64,000 nt of DNA from Flaccisagitta enflata (lineage: Eukaryota > Chaetognatha > Sagittoidea > Aphragmophora). A program made the position numbers and the translations under genes. Numbering within the stretch: the first letter of the stretch is position 1; the number at the start of each line of letters is the position of its first letter. The notes beneath the pieces are model-generated. The model made no database searches. It was not told the origin of the DNA and worked only from the letters and a program-made list of their open reading frames with translations. Location of the stretch: positions 40,114,001 through 40,178,000 of the forward strand of contig OZ231127.1 in NCBI GenBank assembly GCA_965153355.1, written 5' to 3'. Positions 26,503 to 36,646 of this stretch are shown here, one piece after another.

Positions 26503-29115
26503 TTTGGCAACTTAATGAACCGCCGCTAGAGGGCGTTATGTTAACTTATTTCAATGTTTCTTTTGATGGCTGTGGCGATGCAAACAATTCTTTTGTTTCG
26601 TCAACGGTGAAAAAACATAAGTTCGTTGGATGGTCAATAGATATCAAGTTACCGTCGTTTTTATGTTCAGAGAAAAGTGTTGGTTTGTTTTAATTTGTCA
26701 ATACCGAAGTTGTCGTGTTTTGTTTATGTTTTGTCTTGTTGCTTCTTTGTCGTTTTTTATCTATTTGTTCCGTTTTTGTTTAGGATAGTTCGTTTTGTTA
26801 CAATTTGATTTGTTTTATTTTGTCAAATTTGTTTTTGTTTTGTTTTACGTTTTGTTTCCTTATGTGTTGTTAGTTTGTTTTGTTTGTTTCTTGTGTTTTA
26901 TTTTGTTTATATTTGCCCCTTTAGAGGCGTTTGCCCTGAAGTTTTGTTACGTTTGTTTGTTTGTTTGTTTGTTTCAGTCAGTTATGTTTTTTTTTTCCTT
27001 TTTAGTCTGTTTCTGTCATCTATGTTTGTTTCTGTTATGTTGTGTTTCGTTTTGTTGTGTTTTGTTATTTGGTTTTGACTTCTTCTGTGTTTTGTTTGTT
27101 TGTGTCTGTTCACTAAGTCGTTTTGTTCTCTTACTTTGTTTCGTTTTGTTATGATTAGTTGTTTTTGTTTTGTTTTTTGTTGTTTTTGTCCCTAGTTTTT
27201 GTCTTGTTTTGTCTTTTCAATGATACGCAATGACGCCGAACTCAATGTTGGTCGACGTTGATCGTTACTTGGAATGATAAATGGTGTTCTTGTACCTGGT
27301 CACGTGATTTCCTTGTGATTTGATGAATAAAGAAATGCGACTGAAAAAAAAAATCTGCGTCAATATTACCGGCTGTTCGAACCTCCGGCGGCACAATTGG
27401 CCTTTGGTAATGTCTCAACGTTATTTGGAGGTGATGAAAGACAAACTATTCGTATTGCAGTCTCTCCTATGTTGGGAAACAATAACACAACGTATCGGCG
27501 CCTACATGTATACAACTTTTCTTTATCGATTGGAAATGTTTCGATATGTCCACTAGGCGGCGTGTTTGCTCTTGCTCGACAGGCACGTAATATTATTGTA
27601 TCAATAACGGGCTTGTTCGTAGTAATGTAGTACTTTGAGAATACAGTGTAGACACGCGAAATTGACAAGCTAGCTAAAACGAATTCGTTTCCCTGATCTG
27701 CGTGTCTCTCTATAGAATAATCAACGAATAATGAAATTTTATTTGGCAATGAGGTAATGTTTTTATTTGATCATATAACCAATAAGTGATACGACTTTCT
27801 ACCGCCGGCGACGGTTGTACGTGCCTATGAGCTGACGCCACACAGCGGGACAGTAAATGAGCGTGATCGATACGCGCGAGTTTTGGCGATGTATCGTGCA
27901 ATCGCCGGTACAGTATGAACACACTTCAGTATGGACAGGCTTACGATCAAAGCCTGGCCGATCTGCGATGAGAACAAGTCTCGAGTTTTCAACTGATAGA
28001 TCGAATGATGCGTGATTTTGTTCCGAACGGGTGTGCGGAGATGAGGAGGGGGAGAGCCGGAGGAGTAGAGATCAGGAAGAGGAATTGCGAACGAAATCGG
28101 TTGTTTAATCTGTGTTAGTCGCGATGTCCGTCTTTTTTGTTTATGTTGTCAGGGTTTACGTCTGTCTATTTGGATGAAGTCAGATACGCGGACGACGCGG
28201 AATTGACGGTTATTTGTCTGTTGCGAGAGTACTCGCTTAAATTGCTGATTTAATTTTTGTTAAACTAGTTAAACAGACTTTTGTTTGTTTCTTATCGTTT
28301 TGATTGAAATCGTTTCTCACTTTTTAATTTTTGTTTATGATTAAATTTCTTACAAGCTTGTGCTTGTTTGGTGCCTCGTAAGGACTTGGTTTCAGAACCT
28401 GTGGTTCTTGTTAGATCGTGTATCAGAGTTTTACAGGCTTTCCTACCAAAGGCCGGCGATCCTGTTCTACTCTGTTTCACTTCCTGGACGGTGTGTCAAG
28501 GTTCTACAGGCCTTCCTACCGAAGGCAGGCGATCCTGTTCTACCCTGTGTCACTGTCTCTCGATCTATGAGTGTTTTAGAACCTGTGGTTCCTCTGAATT
28601 CTGAAAGCAAGCTGGATGCAAAGGCTTGATTATGAATAGACAAGTAAAGCAATGTGAGTTCACGCCAGACGCGTATGATTAGGATTAAGAGACCAATTTG
28701 ACAGTATTTCTGTCTGAGCAATGTATGAGATGAGAGTGAACGCCGTATTATGATACTCACGCCAATTGGAGACTTTTCGAGATTACTATAACTGGTATGC
28801 AAATCCGCTAACTGTCAGAGCCCCGGCGCGATAGAGAAAGACGAATCCCAAAATGTGTGAAATATATGGAATTTGTAATCTGCAGAAATAAGGAAACGAT
28901 CGATGAAAATGAGCAAGAATCATGAACCCGAACCCTACTGCCCCAGCCCCTTTCTGCCCCTGTCTTCTCCTCTTCCTCTTCGCGTCCCGCCTGCGTCCCG
29001 TCTGTATCCCGTCTGCGTCCCGCCTGCTCCTCCTCCCTCTCCTCCTCCTCCTCTCCTCCTCCTTCCCTCCTCCTCCCCTCTTCCTCCCCTCTCCTCAAGT
29101 AATGATCGGTCAGTA
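26503..29115. other. Gene-free stretch inside the BEL element
   Basis: 26690-27220 is a degenerate TTTTGTTTG-rich tract. 28430-28555 is a duplicated unit of about 70 bp (TTTACAGGCTTTCCTACCAA and its copy). 29030-29100 is a CT/CTCC-rich tract. Several open frames exist on both strands, but none has a recognisable domain. This is where the rest of BEL pol should be, and it is absent. Confidence 0.45.
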
Positions 29116-29231
29116 ATCAGTAGTAACTAATGATGATAATTACCTCGAAAATCGTCGCAATATTGAAGGGGTTGACAAGTTATTGGAATTATTTGTGGAA
29201 GGTAATTTGTTGAAAGAAGTCTGCGATGACG

Positions 29232-30170
29232 CTAAAGGTAGGATTCACTGTACTGACCCGCGGTATCAAGTTGTTGATAACGAGCGTCAGTCATAAGTTG
29301 AATCTCTCTCATGGCTCTACCGCAGTGGGGGCGTGGATCGGTAACAGAGAGTTTATATCGGAGGCTTTTTGTCCTTTTAATCGTCATCGCACGTGCATTT
29401 ACATACTTGATAATTTCGATGATTTTCTCTTTCTCATACAGCCATGGAAGCCCCACGACGTATTTCTGGAGATTCTCGTCGAAGTATATCGTCTCCATCA
29501 CCCGTTTTACAGCGCGACGATTCTCTTCAGACTGGCCCATTTCTTCCTCCGATACAATGGCGAAGTCATGGTAGAACATGCGGTCGAGAGATTTGCTCAA
29601 TGCGACGTTATCCACATGGATTGCGTTAATGACAGCGGTATCATCAGATCTTCGTCCACTCTTTCCTGCTACAGTCCATCCAAAACCGCATCTGAAGGCT
29701 GTCAAAGATCCCGATGGACCTCTTCTCGCCTCCACAGGCATCGTCGCGTCGTAATGGGCGGCGCCGATGATCAATTGGACAGGACCATTTACTTTTGGAA
29801 ATGGAACGTTGCGAAGATGAGATTGATTTGTGAAGTCGCGTTGGCATGGAGCAATATCCGCTTCACCCGTCAATAATTCTCCCGTTAATGCGTTACTGAT
29901 GTGGACATTGTATTCCTCGTCAATCGATGAAAGGATAAAGGACGCTAAGACTTTCTCCTCCACCACTTCACAATTGACCGTATGCACGCGCATCAGCATC
30001 TTTTCGGTTGGTAAGTCTAATTTTTTAACGATTTGAAGCGATAAAACGTCACGATCCGCTCCGCTGTCAATCATCCCCAACACTACGGTGGAACGGCCCG
30101 TCGACGCGTTGGTGATCTTTACAGGGACAATCGGTCGCGTGACATCATCCTCCGCAACTACCGTCCTCAT
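29232..30170 (-). pseudogene. pol: BEL/Pao aspartic protease and start of reverse transcriptase, truncated
   Basis: The N-terminal part carries the aspartic protease core (VVLGMIDSGADRDVLSL) typical of the A17-like protease of BEL/Pao elements, then FGWTVAGKSG. The C-terminal part begins the RT linker: YVVGLPWLYEKEKIIEI, RAMTIKRTKSLRYKLS and RAMREI. The frame stops at 29232 before any RT catalytic motif, and the YxDD region, RNase H and integrase are not found downstream. It follows the gag frame after an in-frame TGA at 30189-30191. Confidence 0.8.
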
Positions 30171-30188
30171 CGCGGAGGTAGCAGCGAG

Positions 30189-30704
30189 TCACGCCTCCAT
30201 CACTCTTCCTTCATCAGATGCAGAGTCGTCCGTCGACGAGCTGCTTGGGGGCGCTGGAGGAACGGTTTTGGAGGCGGCAGCGGCTGCGGCTAATGCGGCG
30301 GGATTTGGCGTCTTGAACGTGATTCCTTCTCCATTTCCTCTCGTCTTGAATTGGCGATCGTGCAGCAGAGTTGCGTGTCTCTTATTGCAGGATGAACACG
30401 TCGGCTTGTCTTTGCAGTCCCGCGCTGAATGGTTTGGGCAGAAACAATGAAAGCATAGACGTTTCTCAGCCAACTTCTTCACACGATCCTCTGCTGATGG
30501 GATGGCTTCCATAACATGACACGAATGGGAGTTGTGGCGACCTCCACAAATATTGCAGATGTCGTTGGGTTGTAGCTTCGGCGGTGAGTTGACGAGCTGT
30601 TCCTTGAAGGTCGCCGGACCGACTGCCGTCGCTGCAACCTTTGTCGGTTTCGGCGCCATGCGTGTCGGTTCTTTCAGGTTGTTGTACGATACCCAATGCT
30701 TCAC
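30189..30704 (-). pseudogene. gag: BEL/Pao gag C-terminal part with two zinc knuckles
   Basis: Contains CNICGGRHNSHSC and then LCFHCFCPNHSARDC with CSSCNKRHATLLHD. This knuckle pair, with the closing C-x2-C-x3-H then LLH, is characteristic of BEL/Pao gag. The frame is the same as the upstream 30771-31721 segment, from which it is separated by one TAG at a position where the family would be expected to carry Trp. It ends at TGA, again in frame with the protease. Confidence 0.85.
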
Positions 30705-30770
30705 CTCCCCGATGAGCTCTTGGAAGCCGTAAGCCGTGCCGTGGCGAGCTTGTTCACGAGCGCTTGCTTT

Positions 30771-31721
30771 CTAATAGTCCGTCGAGATGTGTGGCACCCT
30801 CGCGTTGATGATGCGGCGGATGTGGACGTCACGATCACACTCCCCAGTTGCATTCAGCAGTTCTGCGACGCTTTCCAGTTTATACAACGTGCCAATCAAC
30901 GCTTGATGGGCTTTCATGTCGTTTTCCGGAACCTTTCCTTTCCTGCAGATGCTGTCGACGGCCGATTGGAACGGATTCACGCTCGTGTTGAACATCTCGT
31001 CCAGGCGTTTCCACAAGGTGCTGTAGACGCGGCGCATACTGTGCGCCTTGATGATGAGTTGTTGACCGTCGATGATTTCCTTCGCTGGATTCGCGAAGAC
31101 GTTGGCCAATTCAGTCACTTTGTCAATTTCGTCTAGCTCAATGTAAGAGGCGGCATTTTCAAATTTGGATTTGGCGATGATATAGTCGATTGGCTCGAGG
31201 TATCCATACGCTTCTCTTGGGCGTGCTGCGCGCATCTCCCTCAATCCCACGTCCTTTGCTCTGACGCGGGCGTCGTAGGCAATCGGGTTGTCGATGAAGG
31301 AAACCGCGTTCATCCTCTCAGCGAAGGATTGCGAATGCGCGAGGCCGTTTCGCGCGGAGTCACTTCCGGTTTGACGTCTTTGATATCTAGGAGGCGACGG
31401 CGTTGGGGGCGGCGTCTTCCTCGACTTCCGTCTGTCGACGCGCTCGAACCCTTCGTCGTCGAAGACGTCGTCGACCAGAGGGCGTTGACTTCCGCGTGTG
31501 TTGCGGGATGCTTGCGGAGCTGGAGGATCACCCGCGATTTGGCGGACGATGACGGGTGAGCTTGGTGATGGCGGCGTCGATTTGCGCGGCTGAACGCGTG
31601 TCTGCAAAATGACGCTGTCCTCCAGGTTGAGATCGCTGATCAGTTGTTGGACTCTTGCCATTGCGTCCGCGTGATCCATCGCATTCTTTTCTTGCTCCGC
31701 TGCATCTTGTCTCGTGCTCAA
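30771..31721 (-). pseudogene. gag: BEL/Pao gag central part
   Basis: About 316 residues. A Pro/Ser/Arg-rich first half is followed by a helical half (KSKFENAASYIELDEIDKV, KRLDEMFNTSV, ALIGTLYKLESVAELLNA) with the spacing of the capsid-like region of BEL/Pao gag. It ends ARVPHISTDY at the in-frame TAG described above. Confidence 0.75.
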
Positions 31722-31740
31722 TTGCTCGTGGAGAGGATGT

Positions 31741-32418
31741 TCACGTGCGGTTGGGGCGGCGTCTTGGATGGCAGTTGTTTTTGCTGATTTTTCTTTTGCG
31801 CTTCTCTCTTCTTCCTCTCCTCCTCCTCTTTCCTTTTCTTCTCTTCCTCCTTTTTCTTTTCTTCGCGTCTTTTCTTCTCCTCCATCTTCTTCCTTTCTTC
31901 CGCGTCTCTCTTAGCCACCGCCTTCTCTCCTCCTCTGCTTTCCTTTCCGCTTCTTTCCTTTTCTTTTCTTCTTTCTCCTCTTTCTCTCTTTTCTCCTGTG
32001 CCATCTTGTTCTTCAAGTTCATCCTCCTTTTCTCCTCCTGCCCCTTTCTTGTCTCCTCTGCCTTCCTTCTCACTTCTTCAGCGTGGATGCGTTGTCTTTC
32101 CTCCTCCTCCTCCTCCTTCTCCTTCTTCCTCCTCTCCTCCTCCTCCCTTCTTTTCCTCTCGTCGATTCCGGCCGTGACCGCGTCTGTCCGGGCATTAACG
32201 GCTGCGTTTAATGCGATGTTTGCCGTCATCTGCCGGGCGTTCTCTTCCCGTTGTTGAGATACAGAGCGCGAGCTGAGACGGAATCTCGTGTTTGCGCGTG
32301 CTTCTCTCGCCACCGAGCGTCGAACTTGGTTAACGTCGTCGACGAGACGTCCGACGACTTGCACCATCGCGTCACCTTGAGCGACTCTGTCGCCGTCGGT
32401 AATCGACTGCTGTAACAT
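31741..32418 (-). pseudogene. gag: BEL gag coiled-coil segment (frameshifted)
   Basis: An N-terminal helical stretch is followed by a Glu/Lys/Arg-only coiled coil (RKRREEEERRKKEKEEEEEE) of over 100 residues. It lies in a different frame from its neighbours on both sides, so frameshifts separate the gag parts. Confidence 0.6.
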
Positions 32419-32476
32419 GTTGAGAAGGTCTTGCGTGGGAGGGGCGCCGCCGACGGCGCCTGGAGGGAGGTCGGCA

Positions 32477-32860
32477 TCAGCCTGGCCATGACGTTTCCAT
32501 TGCGTCGCTGGCGTCGTCTATCGTCTCTGGCCGACAAAAACGGATTTCCGGGCGCACCGGTGTTGGAGGTTCAAAGTTTATGCGTATCTCTTCGGCGTCT
32601 TCTAACGCGCATGGCGTGTGGGGCGGCGCGTTGTGTCGTTGCTCCGCTGCATTGAGATTCGCTGCTTCCGTGCCAACGGGCAAGTCGTCCTCTCCCGCGT
32701 CTTCATCGTCGCCGGTCACGTTCGGCGTTGATTTACGTCGTCGTGAAAGGGATTGGACGAAATGCGTCGACGACCCCATCGTCATCTCGAGAGCGCGTTT
32801 TGCTCCAGTCTCTGGTGACTCGTCGTGGATGTCGTGGTAGGTCGGCAGGAATAGATGCAA
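32477..32860 (-). pseudogene. gag: BEL gag acidic linker segment
   Basis: Acidic, Pro/Thr-rich linker (DDEDAGEDDLPVGTE, EPPTPVRPEIRF). It is in the same frame as the first gag segment at 32897-33391, separated by one stop codon. Confidence 0.55.
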
Positions 32861-32896
32861 CGCAAAAGTATTTTTGTCGTGGAAGCATGATGCGTC

Positions 32897-33391
32897 CTAC
32901 AGTTTCCGTACCTCCGTCAATGAGCTTTCGGCTGTCGACAACAATGACGCCGCTTTGTCGGGGTTGTTCGTCGATTCTGCATGTGCGTAAGTCTTTGTCG
33001 TGTTGACCAATCGCCACGCCGCTAACCACACTTCCTTTCGAAGGCTGTCCATATCTTGGTAAAAGTCCAAAATATCGTCATCGTTAAGGGTATCGGCGGT
33101 TTTCAACGCCGACATGTAGGCGTTGCGCGTGTTGCGTAGAGACTTTCGTAATCCGCGAAGCGTCGTGGCTACGGGGTCCATTGTGCCCGCATAGACGGAC
33201 GAGTCGGAAACGACGGACACGCAGTCGGTTGGTCGAAAGGCATTCCTGCGTTGATTGGGCAGCGAAGGTGGCGGCATTGACGTTGCGTCGGTGTTGGCGT
33301 TGTTGTTGGCGGTCGACATCGTTGACGTTGCGTGGATCGTTGGTTTTTGATTCCACGAATTGAGATCGTTTAACGTCTGATTTCTTATCAA
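32897..33391 (-). pseudogene. gag: BEL gag N-terminal segment
   Basis: A likely start is the Met of MSTANNNANTDATSMPPP (33318), within 50 bp of the LTR. Helical content: TLRGLRKSLRNTRNAYMSAL and DSLRKEVWLAAWRLVNTT. It ends at a stop that leaves the frame open again 12 codons later. A tRNA primer-binding site next to the LTR is not clear; a TGG occurs 13 bp after the LTR end on the minus strand. Confidence 0.6.
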
Positions 33392-34149
33392 GCTCCTGAT
33401 GCGTAATCGCGAGAACTGACTCCACTGCGTAGCTGCGCTAATGATTTGGAACGTACACCCGCTTAGAACGAATTGTTGAGATGAGCGGTCAAGTTGTCCG
33501 CGAAATCAGTCTATTCGTGGAATCCTGATGGACAGAGAGAAAGAAAAAGGTTAGGACACACTCTGTACATCAATGAAGGATACTTCTGTAAAAGCGCCAA
33601 AAAGGTAAAAGGTCAAGGACTTACACGGATGTTGTCGAACGGTTTCCAATCTAGGCGCAGGGCAGGGAAGTCGGGGAAAAAGCATCAAAATCGAGTCTTT
33701 AACTGAGATTGTGAAGTCGAATGTCAGTAAGAGAGTCAGGGAAGCTACTTTTACTTAACCTAGAAATAAATAACAAATTTAATCAAAGCATCACGAGATT
33801 TGAAATTATTTGGCAGCAATGAAATAATGATCAACGGAATCGTCGCGTCGTGGGAATTCGTTAGAGGGGTCGAAGTCTATTCTCCTCTAAGCGGTTGAGG
33901 AGATACAGTCCATCAATCCTCAACCGGAAGTCAGCGCTTTCGGCGCGCGCGCGCGTTCCTCCACTTCCTCCGTCGATCGAAGATCTCTCTCCTTTTCCTC
34001 GATTTCCTCCACTCTGCAGTCGAGCAGGCGCCATCTTGGAATTTCGACGGCGAGAGATCCTCTCCTCCTCTTCGGGATCCGCGGAGTCGAATGCATCCGA
34101 TCGAGCGCTTCTTGACCTGGATATGGTGGGGAATGTGAAGAATGTCACA
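33367..34149 (-). repeat. BEL right (5') LTR, uninterrupted
   Basis: A full copy that includes the unoccupied target GAGGAGATACAGTCCATCAA at about 33897-33916 and a (GC)n tract at 33943-33955. By comparison it shows where the YR retroposon entered the other LTR. Confidence 0.85.
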
Positions 34150-34161
34150 ATATGACAGTAA

Positions 34162-34361
34162 TTTTTAGTCGCGTGCACGCGACTCTACAACCCGCTTTGT
34201 CCGTCGGTCGGTCGGTTGGTCGGTCGGTCGGTCACACTTTACTTTTTTTTATGATTTTATTACTTTGACCTCCCTGCTCCTGCCCAAATGGTCTAGTGAC
34301 CTCAATTATGGCCCCTGCCCACCCGCACGCGACTTCGGTAGCCGTGTATCCGGCCTTGTTT
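34162..34361 (+). repeat. H-family hairpin element, copy 11
   Basis: Hairpin AGTCGCG-TGCA-CGCGACT, (GGTC)n tract, CCCACCCGCACGCGACTTCG then GTAGCCGTGTATCCGGCCTT then GTT. Here the subterminal CGCGACT matches this copy's own stem type. It lies 12 bp outside the BEL LTR. Confidence 0.85.
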
Positions 34362-35159
34362 ATTGATAACGTTCAAGTAATCATGTGTGATCATGTCTCT
34401 GAAAATTAATTAAATTTTTCAAGTTTTAAAAAAATCACTATAAGTACCATTTTTGGCTGGGTGGACTGTTGGAGAACAATTTTTTTCCCCAAGCTTCTTT
34501 TGATGCCTGTGACGAGGAATCTTAAAGGAAGCTTCATGCAAAATTTCAACCAAATCGGACAATTATTTCAGGAGTTATGCCGTATTTCATTTTTTTATCT
34601 GGTAGGCTAGTTGGTCTGGTTGGACGGCTTGACATTCTTTAGGTCCCAACAAAATTCAGGCAAAGGACTCTCTTGATCTGGGTATCGACCATGCAAAATT
34701 TCATTGGGCTAGCTCAAATAGTTTGAGATATGCCAATTCTAATTTTAAGAAATTTTACCAAATCAAGGCACAAAAGCATCGCGCATTTGTGCGTGAGGCG
34801 CTGTGTGGAAACAAACTTTGTTACAAAGAATTAACTGCTAGGCTTGGTTGGCGAGCGTTACAATTCAGTTCTGATTTTTGTAGAGATCAACTTTGAAATT
34901 TCATTGTGACCAAATGAATTGAAATTACGTCATGAATTTGATCCTATTTCTCATCAAGTAGTGGAATTTTCTGTTAATCATATTACTATGCCTTGGCATA
35001 GTAAGAATTGAAGTGTGACACAAGTGTGACAGTTACAACGAGGAGCACCTCTGAATTGTAACGCTCCACAAAAGTGTTGATTTCTCTTAAATAAAATGGA
35101 AAATATCCTTGAAAATGGAGGGCAGGTCCTTCAACTATTTGTTAACGAATGGAAAAAAA
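34362..35159. other. Gene-free AT-rich stretch
   Basis: No exon seen. A short palindrome TTACTATGCCTTGGCATAGTAA-like hairpin lies at 34981-35003. Confidence 0.45.
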
Positions 35160-35326
35160 AAACAAGGCCGGATAAACGGCAATCCAGTCGCGGACGGTTG
35201 GGCAGGAGCAGAAATGGGAAAACCGCTCGGAATTCAAAAATGTGACGGACCGACGGATAGATGGACCGACAGACCAACCTACCGACCAACACGGCAAGTT
35301 GTAGTCACGTGTCCGCGACTAAAAAT
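35160..35326 (-). repeat. H-family element, copy 12 (reversed)
   Basis: ACAAGGCCGGATAAACGGC, CAGTCGCGGACGGTTGGGC, (GACC)n, and the hairpin AGTCACG-TGTC-CGCGACT then AAAAA. One arm has a single change from the GTCGCG type. Confidence 0.8.
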
Positions 35327-35441
35327 GCTTAATGTTTGAATAATGCTAGGCTTACGAAAGAAACTGTCTACTTCACTCATTTTTAATAAAAAATGACAGA
35401 AAAATAAAGGGGAAGAGTATAATAATGTAACAATCCTTTTT

Positions 35442-36646
35442 GGGCAGCGGCCCCGAAGGGGCCAATGACCTATGCTTTCACACATAGGGGAATTTTCTCC
35501 TTCTACTCCTCCGTCCCCCCCTCAAGGCTCAAATCCCAGCTTTGAGGCTCAAATCCCAGCCTTGAGACTCAGATCCCAGCCTTGAGACTCAGATCCCAGC
35601 CTCAAGGCTCAAACCCAAGTCTAACAGGTCGCCCAAGGGCAATATGTGGTCAGCGATACCCGTTGCCCTGCTTTGAGTGATTGTGAATTGGAGGGAGGGG
35701 GAAGCAGGGCAGTGGCCCCGAAGGGGACGAAGTCCTGTAGAACACGGGGGGACTTTCGTTTGTCCTGCCTGAGAAAGGGGATGAGATGCTATAGAGGGCT
35801 GACCAAAGGCCTTCAAGGGCCTAAACTGAGGTCTAAGAAGGTTGATATAAGGCCTAAGAATGCCAATTGGAAGCTTGAGAGGGCTGACTTGAGGCTTGGG
35901 AGAGCTGGATCAAAGCTTGAAATCGGAGGACTGATTTGAAGCCTGAGAGCAATAAATTGAGGGTTAGATTGCTGATTTGAGGCCTAATTTGAGGCCTGAG
36001 GCCAGGTTTGAGGCCTGAGAATTTAGATTTGAGGTCTGAGAGGCCTAATTTGAGGCTTGAGAGGCCTAATTTGAGGCTTGAGAGGCCAGATTTGAGGCCT
36101 GAGAGGTTGAATTGAGGCCTGAGAGGCTGAATTTGAGGCCCAAAAATTTGAGGCCTGAGGCAGATTTGAGGCCTGAAAAGGCCTGAGAGAGGAGATTTGA
36201 GGCCTGAGAGGCCAGATTTGAGGCCTGAGGGGCCTGAGGGGGACGGACGAACGAACAACGGACGGACGAACGAAAGTCCCCCTGTGTTCTACAGGACTTT
36301 TCCCCTTCGGGGCCGCTGCCCAAAAGCTCAGATCCAAGTCTTGAGGCTCAAATCTCAGTCTTGAGGCTCAAATCCCAGCCTCAAAGCTCAAATCCCAACC
36401 TCAAAGCTCAAATCCCAGTCTTGAGGTCCAATTCCTAGCCTCAAAGCTCAAATCCCAGCCTCGAGACTCAAATCCTAGCCTCAGGGTCCCAATTCCAGCC
36501 TCCAGCCTCCAGCCTTGAGGCTCAAATAAAAACAGCATAGGTCATCAGCCCCTTTGGGGCCGCTGCCCCTCTGACCACCTCACACCTAAAGCCACTCACA
36601 TAGGGGCAACAGGTACCACTGACCATCTAACGCTTTTGCGACTATT
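35442..36646 (+). mobile_element. F-family foldback element, copy 3, with a nested foldback
   Basis: Outer arms are GGGCAGCGGCCCCGAAGGGG then CCAATGACC at the left and GGTCATCAGCCCCTTTGGGG then CCGCTGCCC at about 36540-36575. The tail is CTGACCATCTAACGCTTTTG then CGACTATT. A second foldback with different arms (35700-36322) sits in the minisatellite array. Confidence 0.8.
35700..36322. mobile_element. Inner foldback nested in F copy 3
   Basis: The left arm AGTGGCCCCGAAGGGGACGA then AGTCCTGTAGAACACGGGGG is mirrored at 36250-36322 by CCCCCTGTGTTCTACAGGAC then TTTTCCCCTTCGGGGCCGCT. Between the arms lies an array of GGCCTGAGAGGCTGATTTGA-like units, the reverse-complement sense of the outer array. 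Confidence 0.75.

Larger units (their letters stand above)
14663..34149 (-). mobile_element. BEL/Pao LTR retrotransposon, decayed, with a nested YR retroposon
   Basis: Direct repeats of about 785 bp (14663-15206 plus 22199-22441, and 33367-34149) bound a minus-strand internal region. That region carries gag with paired zinc knuckles, an aspartic protease and the start of RT. A G-rich polypurine tract abuts the left LTR, giving the orientation. The rest of RT, RNase H and integrase are absent, and gag carries stop codons and a frameshift. Two further open frames lie near the 3' end. The left LTR is split by the 7-kb insertion at 15203-22197. A matching target-site duplication is not evident. 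Confidence 0.75.

Noticed and set aside
27366-27749. Minus-strand 127-residue frame inside the BEL interior
   Set aside because: Overlaps an equally long plus-strand frame, has no recognisable motif, and lies where no BEL domain can be identified.
28292-28629. Frames on both strands with FGRKAC/GSPAFGRK repeats
   Set aside because: They arise from a short DNA tandem duplication (28430-28555) and have no recognisable domain.
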